NCBI GenBank assembly: GCA_016882165.1
Contig: VHBV01000040.1
Span: forward strand, 1-9,876
Source: Candidatus Pelagibacterales bacterium
GTDB lineage: Bacteria; Pseudomonadota; Alphaproteobacteria; Rickettsiales; UBA1997
Reading direction: 5' to 3'
DNA length: 9,876 nucleotides
Positions 1 to 5,817 of this stretch are shown one piece after another. A model generated the notes under the pieces. It worked only from the letters and a program-made list of their open reading frames with translations, was not told where the DNA came from and did no database searches. Each line of letters begins with the position of its first letter. Positions within the stretch are counted from its first letter, which is position 1. Position numbers and translations under genes: made by a program.

Positions 1-471
1 TTTGGTGTAAAAATTAAAATCAGTTGATTGGTCGTTTATTATTTTCCAAATAAAGTCTGAAACTTTAAAACAAGATTTTACAGCTTGAATTGTTGGTCTA
101 AAACCAGTTTCAAGAGATGTAAGATTTTTCAAACTTAAATAAAAGTTAGACAATCTTTGAAATGCTATTTTATTTTCTTTTTCTATTTCAAATCTTAAAT
201 ATAGAGAAATACGAATTTTATCACGAATTTTTTTGCTACTAAAATTTTCAATTTTTGAAAGTTCTGAATGAAGTTTTTTATTCTGACTTTCAATGTAAAA
301 TTCAGCAACATCCAAACATCCATTTTCGAAAATTAAATTAGAAAACTTTTCTTCAATACCACATTGTTTTAAAGCTTGTTTTAAAGCAAAATCATTCCAA
401 CCTTCAAAAACAACAATTTTCAAAAATTTCTCTAGAATTTTTTCTTTGGTTTCAATTGAATCAAGAAGCAT
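1..471 (-). CDS. coq9: COQ9-family ubiquinone biosynthesis protein (C-terminus cut by window edge)
   Basis: Reading the minus strand from an ATG at 469-471 gives 157 uninterrupted codons to the left edge; no stop is reached, so the C-terminus lies outside. The protein begins MLLDSIETKEKILEKFL, then has FEGWNDFALKQAL (residues 22-34), matching the 'F-GW-aL' opening helices of the COQ9/RpsU-divergent family (COG5590). At the truncated end it has STDFNFYTK (149-157), the conserved 'D-S-D-NWYTKR' stretch of this family. Known family role: a lipid-binding helper for COQ7-type hydroxylation in ubiquinone synthesis, at the membrane. No signal peptide or membrane segment is seen, as expected. The frame stays open upstream to a stop at 535-537, so a TTG start at 523-525 is possible, but the ATG fits the usual family N-terminus. 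No Shine-Dalgarno is visible. In many alphaproteobacteria the divergent neighbour is rpsU; here it is an aminotransferase gene. Confidence 0.85.
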   Translation of the reverse strand, partial: MLLDSIETKEKILEKFLKIVVFEGWNDFALKQALKQCGIEEKFSNLIFENGCLDVAEFYIESQNKKLHSELSKIENFSSKKIRDKIRISLYLRFEIEKENKIAFQRLSNFYLSLKNLTSLETGFRPTIQAVKSCFKVSDFIWKIINDQSTDFNFYTK

Positions 472-768
472 TTTTGTTGGTTTTTTATGAATTATCTCTT
501 GTGGAATTAGATTGCCATTTTTCAAACCAAAGCTTCATCAAAAGAAGCAATGATTGCTTATGATAAAAAAAATTAAGGTTAAGTCGTTTTAATGAAAATT
601 AACCTTTATATAACTACATAAAATAAAAATTAATCCCACAAGGAATAATTCCTGTTTTTTATTAAAATTTGTAATTTCTAATTCAAAAATATTTCTTTAT
701 TTTTAGTTTCATAGTTCTAATTGAGAGCACCCAATTTTTTTAAAATTTAATCTAATTTATAAAAATAA
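472..768. other. Divergent non-coding spacer with nested inverted repeats (coq9 / argD)
   Basis: No convincing gene lies in these 297 bases; every plus-strand frame is closed by stops within a few tens of codons. Three symmetric structures are visible. A 15-base palindrome AAGCAATGATTGCTT is at 545-559. An 8-bp inverted repeat AAGGTTAA/TTAACCTT is at 575-582 and 599-606, extendable by TTTT/AAAA past a GTCG bulge. A 21-base imperfect inverted repeat (18/21 matches) pairs 489-509, inside the upstream extension of the coq9 frame, with 631-651. The right copy contains AGGAATAATTCCT followed by a T-run, which could act as a weak terminator. The spacer should hold the promoters of both flanking genes; TTGAGA at 721-726 is a possible argD -35, but no well-spaced -10 goes with it, so I do not call one. 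Confidence 0.5.
489..651. repeat. 21-base imperfect inverted repeat flanking 121 bases
   Basis: The arms are 489-509 (GAATTATCTCTTGTGGAATTA) reduced to its complement TAATTCCACAAGAGATAATT plus C, and 631-651, TAATCCCACAAGGAATAATT plus C. They agree at 18 of 21 positions. The interior is not symmetric as a whole but contains two smaller palindromes. It could be a remnant of a small mobile palindrome or a regulatory structure upstream of coq9. In AT-rich DNA some such pairs arise by chance, although the shared CCACAAG core makes this one less trivial. Confidence 0.35.
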
Positions 769-1950
769 ATGACAACCAGCTCTAAATTGCTTCCAGTTCA
801 TAAAAGATTTGATATAACATTTTCTCATGGCGAAGGTGTATACCTATTTGCTAATGGCAAAAAATACTTAGACTTTGGTGCTGGAATTGCTGTAAATGCT
901 TTGGGACATTGTCATCCAAAAATGGTTGAGGCACTAACAAATCAGGCTAAAAAACTATGGCATGTTTCTAACATTTATAACGTTAATGAATTGAATAAAT
1001 ATGCTGAAGATTTAACATCGAAAACTTTTGCTGATTATGTTTTTTTCTGCAATTCTGGAGCTGAGAGCATAGAATGTGTTATAAAAATGATTCGTCGTCA
1101 TTTTTATGTAAAAAATCAACCAAACAAAAACCGCATCATCACTTTCACTGGAGCTTTTCACGGCAGAACTATAGCAACAATTTCAGCTGCTGGAAAAAAG
1201 AAATATATTGAAGGTTTTGAGCCAAGATTAGATGGTTTTGATAATGTTGAATTTGGAAATATTGAAGCTGTAAGAAATGCAATTACTGACAATACTGCAG
1301 GCATTTTAATTGAACCAATTCAGGGTGAAGAAGGTATTAAAGTTTGTGATAAAAACTTTATTCATGAATTGAGAAAGCTTGCTGATGAAAATAATTTGCT
1401 ACTAGCTTTTGACGAAGTTCAATGTGGTATGGGAAGAACGGGCTATTTGTTCGCTTACGAATATTTTGGTATAAAGCCCGATATTGTTGCAACTGCAAAA
1501 GCAATTGCTGGAGGTTTTCCACTTGGAGCATGCCTTGCAACAAAAGAAGCGGCAAGCGGAATGACTTTAGGAGTTCATGGAACAACATATGGCGGAAACC
1601 CTCTTGCCATGTCAGTTGCACAAGCTGTATTAAACGAAATATCAAAACCCCTTTTCTTTGATAATTTAAGAAAAAATGCTGAAGAACTTAAATATGAATT
1701 AGAAAAGTTAAAAATTGAGTTTCCAAGTTTGATTGATGAAATTCGTGGTGTTGGTTTAATGCTTGGAGTAAAAATAAACTCTAAAATTGAGAATGCTGAG
1801 ATTGTAAAAAACTTAATTGAAAATGGATTATTGACTATTCCAGCAGGAGAAAATGTTATAAGAATCTTACCACCATTAATTATAAACTCACAACACATAA
1901 AAGAAGCTTGCGACAAAATTCGAAAAACTCTAAACGAAGTTAAGTTATAA
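769..1950 (+). CDS. argD: Acetylornithine / succinyl-diaminopimelate aminotransferase family (ArgD/DapC-like)
   Basis: A 393-residue class III PLP-dependent aminotransferase of the ArgD type, of normal length. Visible landmarks: GAGIAVNALGHCHP (37-50); the phosphate-binding NSGAES (95-100); AFHGRT (129-134); EPIQGEEG (182-189); AFDEVQCGMGRTG (213-225) with D215 and Q218 positioned for the cofactor ring; ATAKAIAGGFPLGA (241-254), where K244 should form the Schiff base; TTYGGNPLA (272-280); and R365 in IRILPPL for the substrate carboxylate. Family members make N-acetylornithine (arginine synthesis) and often also N-succinyl-LL-diaminopimelate (lysine/peptidoglycan) from glutamate as amino donor; the sequence cannot tell which. 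No other arg or dap gene is in the window, so in a reduced genome the DapC role is an inference only. The start ATG follows AT-rich DNA without a Shine-Dalgarno. The gene ends in tandem TAA codons just before a terminator. A shared fold with ornithine or 4-aminobutyrate aminotransferases leaves a small risk of a different substrate. Confidence 0.92.
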   Translation: MTTSSKLLPVHKRFDITFSHGEGVYLFANGKKYLDFGAGIAVNALGHCHPKMVEALTNQAKKLWHVSNIYNVNELNKYAEDLTSKTFADYVFFCNSGAESIECVIKMIRRHFYVKNQPNKNRIITFTGAFHGRTIATISAAGKKKYIEGFEPRLDGFDNVEFGNIEAVRNAITDNTAGILIEPIQGEEGIKVCDKNFIHELRKLADENNLLLAFDEVQCGMGRTGYLFAYEYFGIKPDIVATAKAIAGGFPLGACLATKEAASGMTLGVHGTTYGGNPLAMSVAQAVLNEISKPLFFDNLRKNAEELKYELEKLKIEFPSLIDEIRGVGLMLGVKINSKIENAEIVKNLIENGLLTIPAGENVIRILPPLIINSQHIKEACDKIRKTLNEVKL

Positions 1951-1952
1951 TA

Positions 1953-2003
1953 AAAAATAAACTCCATCTTTGAACAAGAACCTTAAAGATGGAGTTTATT
2001 TTT
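1953..2003. terminator. Bidirectional intrinsic terminator, argD / popZ
   Basis: Arms 1953-1971 (AAAAATAAACTCCATCTTT) and 1985-2003 are perfect reverse complements over 19 bp, with a 13-base loop (1972-1984). The A/T flanks give a U-tract on either strand. It sits three bases after the argD stop and six bases from the popZ stop, so it should serve both convergent genes. Confidence 0.9.
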
Positions 2004-2009
2004 ACAAAC

Positions 2010-3176
2010 CTATTTTTTATCTTCATCAATTTTTGGAATTATTCTTGAAATCTCCTCACGAACAATTTTTTCAACTAGCTCAGGCAAATTCTCATTCAAC
2101 CATTTTTCCAACTTAGGTTCCATTAATTGTAGAGCAATTTCATTAAAAGAAGTTTGCTGAGAAAAAGTTTTTATACCACTTACGACATTACTTGCATCCA
2201 TCAACTTTCTTATTGATTCTGTAGTTTGATGCAAAGTATCTTTGGTAATAAGTGGCATAGAGTAAGAACTTTGAGTATTAGAAGTTTTATTCATAACCTC
2301 AAACTTATTATTAGAAGTATTAGCAGATACATCATTATTTTGTACATTCTTTAACTTATCACCACTTTCTTCAAACAATATTTCATCTTCATCATCTTCT
2401 TCCTCATCGCTTTCATAATTTCCAAGATCAATTTCATTATCAGATTTTGCTAGTTTTTCTTTTTCAAAACTTTCTTTAGAATCATTTTCTAACAAAATAT
2501 CATCATCTAAATCAAATTCAGATAGTTCATCATCTTCAATATTATTTGAAGTCTCTAAATCTGGATTAGTCTGATTGTTTGGTTTTTCTTCTACATCTTC
2601 TAATTCATCTAAATTTAAAAAATCTTCATCTTCTTCAAGATTTTCTAAATTATGTTTAGAATCATTTTTTTCTTCTTCTTGAGTATTATTATGGCTTAGA
2701 AACTCTTTTTCCAACTCATCAAGATCAAAATCTAAATCTTCTTCTAATTTCTTCTCTTGAGTCTGAGTAATGGTTTGAACTTTATTTTCATTGACTGTTT
2801 GATTAACAGGGGTTTGGTTTGAGTTAACGTTTTGTGGATTTTGATTTTGCTTTACTTCACTAACATTATTATTTTCAAAAAGAAAATTACTATTATCTTG
2901 CAAAAGATCATCTTCCTCACCTTCATAGTCCTCAAGATCTAAATCAAACTTCGAATCTTCTTCGTTTTCAATATTTTCAGCAATAATTTTTGGGTTAGTA
3001 ACATTCTGTTCAGTAACATCATGCTGCTTGGTTTCTACATCTGCGTTTGAAGTATCAGAATACTCAAACTCTTTTATTTCGTCAAAAATATTTTCATTTT
3101 TTTCTGGATCTTGTTCAAATTTCATCATCTTTTGTTTGATGCTTTCCAAGATAGAAAGAGTATTTTTTTCTGCCAT
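2010..3176 (-). CDS. popZ: PopZ-like polar organising protein (DUF2497) with enlarged acidic linker
   Basis: A 388-residue protein in three parts. The N-terminal segment (about 5-22, LSILESIKQKMMKFE) resembles the short helix at the start of PopZ. Residues about 30-305 are low-complexity, rich in D, E, N, Q and S and predicted disordered. The C-terminus (about 307-382) is the diagnostic part: PLITKDTL, then FNEIALQLMEPKLEKWLNEN (344-363), then LPELVEKIVREEISRI (364-379), matching the oligomerisation helices of alphaproteobacterial PopZ. Known role: self-assembly into a matrix at the cell pole that anchors the ParB-bound origin and recruits polarity factors; in Caulobacter the protein has 177 residues. 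The difference here is almost all linker, and the linker carries five related acidic segments of the form xFDLDxLE. No signal peptide or membrane segment is present. It converges with argD and diverges from cstA across 86 bases. The ATG at 3174-3176 has no Shine-Dalgarno. Confidence 0.9.
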   Translation of the reverse strand: MAEKNTLSILESIKQKMMKFEQDPEKNENIFDEIKEFEYSDTSNADVETKQHDVTEQNVTNPKIIAENIENEEDSKFDLDLEDYEGEEDDLLQDNSNFLFENNNVSEVKQNQNPQNVNSNQTPVNQTVNENKVQTITQTQEKKLEEDLDFDLDELEKEFLSHNNTQEEEKNDSKHNLENLEEDEDFLNLDELEDVEEKPNNQTNPDLETSNNIEDDELSEFDLDDDILLENDSKESFEKEKLAKSDNEIDLGNYESDEEEDDEDEILFEESGDKLKNVQNNDVSANTSNNKFEVMNKTSNTQSSYSMPLITKDTLHQTTESIRKLMDASNVVSGIKTFSQQTSFNEIALQLMEPKLEKWLNENLPELVEKIVREEISRIIPKIDEDKK

Positions 3177-3188
3177 TGTTCAATTAAT

Positions 3189-3217
3189 TTGTTTAATTTA
3201 TCGGATACTGATATAAT
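3189..3217 (+). promoter_or_regulatory. Candidate sigma-70-type promoter for cstA
   Basis: A consensus -10 TATAAT at 3212-3217 lies exactly 17 bases after a weak -35 TTGTTT (3189-3194). A start near 3224 would give a leader of about 39 bases before the cstA ATG at 3263. The 86-base spacer must also hold the popZ promoter on the other strand, which I cannot place. In AT-rich DNA a single TATAAT is weak evidence. Confidence 0.4.
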
Positions 3218-3262
3218 TTATAGTTCTGATTTTTTTTATCACAAAGTAAAATACAACAATAA

Positions 3263-5308
3263 ATGACAAAAGATTTTCGTAATTTAATAATTTGGGCTTT
3301 AATTGGAATTATTGGAGCTGCTTCTTTTGGTGGAATTGCAATAATTCGTGGAGAAAGTATTTCGTCACTTTGGCTAGTTGCAGCATGCATTTGCTGCCAA
3401 TTAATCGCTTATCGTTTTTACGGTGCTTTAATTGCAACAAAAATTCTTTTAATTGATGAAAATAATCAAACTCCAGCTTTTAAAATTAACGATGGAAAAG
3501 ATTTTGTTCCAACAAAAAAATGGATAGTTTTTGGGCATCATTTTGCTGCAATCGCTGGTCCAGGTCCGTTAATTGGACCAACTTTAGCAGTTCAATTTGG
3601 ATATTTACCTGCAACTTTATGGATTTTAATTGGATCTGTTCTAGCTGGAGCTGTTCAGGATATGATAATACTATTTGCTTCAACAAGAAGAAACGGAAAA
3701 AGTTTAGGTCAAATTATTAAAGATGAACTTGGTCCAATTGCAGGTTATGCAGCAATTATTGGAACTTTAGCAATAATTATAATTCTAATTTCAGTTTTAG
3801 GTTTAATTGTTGTAAAAGCTCTTGCTCATAGCCCTTGGGGAACAGCAACAGTTTTTTTAACAATTCCAATTGCTATGTTTATTGGAATCTATCTTTCCTA
3901 TTTGAGGCCGAATGCAGTTCTTGAAGCAAGTTTAATTGGAATTATTTTGTTTTTACTGGCAGTTTATTGCGGAAAAATTGTTCACTATAACCCTGCTCTT
4001 TCCGAAATTTTTGATCACAATGGAAAATTTCTAGCAATATCAGTTATATTATATGGTTTTTTGGCAGCTTGCTTACCTGTTTGGCTATTACTTGCACCTC
4101 GTGATTATTTATCATCATTTCTAAAAATTGGCACAATTTTACTACTAACAATCGCTATTCTCATATTTAGACCACAAATTCAAATGCCTGCACTAACTCA
4201 ATTCATTGATGGATCAGGACCAATTTTTAGTGGTAAAATTTTTCCATTTTTATTTATAACAATTGCATGTGGTGCAATTTCTGGATTCCATGCCTTAGTT
4301 GCTTCAGGAACAACACCAAAAATTATTTCTAGTGAAAAAGACATTCCACTAGTTGGTTATGGTAGCATGCTTCTTGAAGGATCAGTTGCAATTATGGCAG
4401 TTATAGCAGCCTGCGTCTTAGAACCTGGAATTTATTTTGCCATAAACTCACCAGCCGCTTCACTTGGTGGAAGTGATGCTCAAACTGCAGTAAATACAAT
4501 AAATTCTTGGGGTTTTGCTCTTAGTGTTGAAACAATGAACAACTTAGCCAACCAAATGGGAGAGAATAGCCTTTTTTCCAGAACTGGAGGAGCGCCTTCT
4601 TTAGCAGTTGGAATGGCACATATATTTTCTTCAGCTTTTGGAAACAGCATGATATCTATTTGGTATCATTTTGCCATAATGTTTGAAGCAATTTTCATAT
4701 TAACAACTCTTGATGCTGGAACAAGAGTAGCTAGATTTATGTTACAAGACCTACTTGGAAATATTTATAAACCTTTAGGAAATAGTTCTGAAAATAAGTA
4801 TTCTAATTTCTCAAACATTTTTTCCAGCACTTTGATTGTTTCTGCTTGGGGATATTTTCTTTATATGGGAGTTTTAGATCCAAATGGTGGAATAAATATT
4901 TTATGGCCTCTTTTTGGACTATCAAATCAAATGCTTGCAGGAATTGCAATGCTTCTTGCCACAATTATTTTAATAAAAAGCAAAAAAAGAAAATATTTCT
5001 TCATTACTGCAATTCCGCTTTGTTTTCTTTTAACAGTTACAACTTATGGAGTTTTTCAAAAAGTTTTTTCAAATGATGTAAAAATTGGCTTTCTTGCTAT
5101 GGCAGAAAGCCTTCAATACAAGATAGATAATTTCATTATAAGTGAAGAATCCGAGATTCTGATAACAAAAAATGCCATTTTTAATCAAAAACTAGTTTCT
5201 TTTATTGCGCTTGGTTTTGCAGCAGTATTGTGGATTGTCGTTATTGAAGGTCTTAGAAAGTCTTTGCCAATTATTTTTAAGAAAAAAGATGAAAAAAATT
5301 CTATTTAA
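3263..5308 (+). CDS. cstA: CstA-family carbon starvation / pyruvate transporter
   Basis: A 681-residue polytopic inner-membrane protein, close to the length of E. coli CstA (701). The family signature FGHHFAAIAGPGPLIGPTLA covers residues 90-109, followed by QFGYLP. Further conserved blocks are TRRNGKSLGQII (141-152), SGFHALVASGTTPK (340-353), GGAPSLAVGMAHIF (442-455), TTLDAGTRVARFMLQDLLG (481-499) and LWPLFGLSNQMLAG (547-560). Many hydrophobic segments run from about residue 8 to 595, and one more is near 643-660. Established role: CstA and its paralogue BtsT import pyruvate with cations, and peptide uptake has also been attributed to CstA. The gene overlaps the following ybdD-type gene by 20 bases, the usual partner arrangement. 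The start ATG is in the context ATAAATGACAA, nearly identical to that of argD, without a Shine-Dalgarno. The region around 600-640, between the last two hydrophobic segments, is the least conserved-looking part. The substrate here (pyruvate or peptides) is an inference from the family. Confidence 0.95.
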   Translation: MTKDFRNLIIWALIGIIGAASFGGIAIIRGESISSLWLVAACICCQLIAYRFYGALIATKILLIDENNQTPAFKINDGKDFVPTKKWIVFGHHFAAIAGPGPLIGPTLAVQFGYLPATLWILIGSVLAGAVQDMIILFASTRRNGKSLGQIIKDELGPIAGYAAIIGTLAIIIILISVLGLIVVKALAHSPWGTATVFLTIPIAMFIGIYLSYLRPNAVLEASLIGIILFLLAVYCGKIVHYNPALSEIFDHNGKFLAISVILYGFLAACLPVWLLLAPRDYLSSFLKIGTILLLTIAILIFRPQIQMPALTQFIDGSGPIFSGKIFPFLFITIACGAISGFHALVASGTTPKIISSEKDIPLVGYGSMLLEGSVAIMAVIAACVLEPGIYFAINSPAASLGGSDAQTAVNTINSWGFALSVETMNNLANQMGENSLFSRTGGAPSLAVGMAHIFSSAFGNSMISIWYHFAIMFEAIFILTTLDAGTRVARFMLQDLLGNIYKPLGNSSENKYSNFSNIFSSTLIVSAWGYFLYMGVLDPNGGINILWPLFGLSNQMLAGIAMLLATIILIKSKKRKYFFITAIPLCFLLTVTTYGVFQKVFSNDVKIGFLAMAESLQYKIDNFIISEESEILITKNAIFNQKLVSFIALGFAAVLWIVVIEGLRKSLPIIFKKKDEKNSI

Positions 5309-5480
5309 TATTTGGAAAATTTATAAGTCTTTTAAAGAGTATATAGAAGGTGATTTTGCTTACGAAAATTACCTAAAGCATCATAAAAAAAACCATTCAG
5401 AAGAAGCATTATTAGATAAAAAATCATTTCTGAAAGATGCTCAAAAGAAGAAATGGAATAAAATTAACCGCTGCTGCTAA
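5289..5480 (+). CDS. ybdD: YbdD/YjiX-type small protein (DUF466), CstA partner
   Basis: A 63-residue protein starting at the ATG at 5289, inside the end of cstA. The frame is open further upstream, but this start gives the family length (about 65) and a clean N-terminus. The sequence MKKILFNIWKIYKSFKEYIE is followed by DFAYENYLKHHKKNH (22-36), matching the 'P-YD-YV-H---NHP' core of E. coli YbdD, and ends in the typical RCC. Family knowledge: YbdD is needed with CstA, and YjiX with BtsT, for pyruvate uptake in E. coli. The protein is strongly basic with no membrane segment, so it probably acts at the cytoplasmic face of the transporter. The 20-base overlap suggests translational coupling with cstA. 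The spacer before its own terminator contains a MITE-like insertion. Confidence 0.9.
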   Translation: MKKILFNIWKIYKSFKEYIEGDFAYENYLKHHKKNHSEEALLDKKSFLKDAQKKKWNKINRCC

Positions 5481-5534
5481 AATTTAGAACAAAATCCAAT
5501 AACATTACATCTAAAGTTATGTTTTTATAAATAC

Positions 5535-5706
5535 TATACCAAATAAACTATTTGTTGATCGTAGTAACGAAGTATTTTTGAGATAAAAGTTGTAAAAAAT
5601 GAAAGCTGCATGAACATGCAGCTTGAGGTTTTTGTAATTTTTAGCCAAAAAGACGAAGTTAGTATGATCAATTACTTAACTATCAAGAAATAGTTTATTT
5701 GGTATA
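5535..5706. mobile_element. MITE-like palindromic element with 19-bp terminal inverted repeats and TA ends
   Basis: The ends TATACCAAATAAACTATTT (5535-5553) and AAATAGTTTATTTGGTATA (5688-5706) are perfect reverse complements over 19 bp. After one mismatch they continue for five more matching bases (TTGAT/ATCAA). Read inward, the two halves stay roughly alignable, with one 16-base asymmetry on the right, up to a central perfect palindrome at 5603-5624 (AAGCTGCATG, AA, CATGCAGCTT). The whole 172 bases can fold into one long hairpin. No coding frame of note lies inside. If the outermost TA is a target duplication, the element proper is 5537-5704 with ends TACCAAATAAAC. TA duplication is the habit of the IS630/Tc1-mariner group, so a non-autonomous element of that group is plausible. 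It sits between the ybdD stop and the terminator at 5757. The central palindrome with its nearby T-run might also terminate transcription. Confidence 0.75.
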
Positions 5707-5756
5707 AATTTCCAGTTTGCTATAATTGCTAATTTGCATGGAAAAATAAACCACAA

Positions 5757-5793
5757 AAAAACCCGCCTAAATTTAGAATTAAGGCGGGTTTTT
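5757..5793. terminator. GC-rich bidirectional intrinsic terminator, ybdD / TAXI gene
   Basis: Arms AAAAACCCGCCT (5757-5768) and AGGCGGGTTTTT (5782-5793) pair perfectly over 12 bp around a 13-base loop. T-runs follow on both strands. It lies 24 bases from the stop of the minus-strand TAXI gene and closes the cstA-ybdD transcript on the plus strand. The GC-rich core stands out strongly against the local AT-rich background. Confidence 0.92.
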
Positions 5794-5817
5794 CAAAAGC
5801 TATAACAGGAGAGAATT

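Noticed and set aside
508..576. Short plus-strand frame ending ASSKEAMIAYDKKN and a stop at 574-576, as the tail of a lost gene
   Set aside because: Closed by a stop at 508-510, so only 21 codons remain, with no family resemblance; too little to call a pseudogene.
1358..1967. Open frames on both strands overlapping argD (minus 1358-1645, plus 1422-1661, minus 1575-1967)
   Set aside because: All lie inside or across the well-supported argD gene, their translations are low-quality (runs of L/Q or W/C) with no recognisable family, and the last also spans the terminator.
2300..2990. DNA-level tandem repeat or CRISPR-like array in the repetitive acidic region of popZ
   Set aside because: The similarity is at the protein level (acidic motif), with irregular spacing and no exact repeated DNA unit; no spacer-repeat pattern exists anywhere in the window.
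3193..3390. Minus-strand 65-codon frame across the cstA start and the popZ-cstA spacer
   Set aside because: It is antisense to conserved CstA N-terminal codons and resembles no known protein; it would also cover the likely cstA promoter.
5205..5288. Upstream extension of the ybdD frame to an ATG at 5205
   Set aside because: The extra 28 residues are the out-of-frame reading of the last CstA membrane segment; the family length and the MKK start support 5289.
5721..5726. TATAAT as a possible plus-strand promoter just right of the MITE-like element
   Set aside because: No recognisable -35 at the right distance and no plus-strand gene downstream before the terminator at 5757.
5807..5813. AGGAGAG on the plus strand resembling a strong Shine-Dalgarno
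   Set aside because: No plus-strand reading frame of any length follows it; what follows is antisense to the TAXI gene C-terminus.
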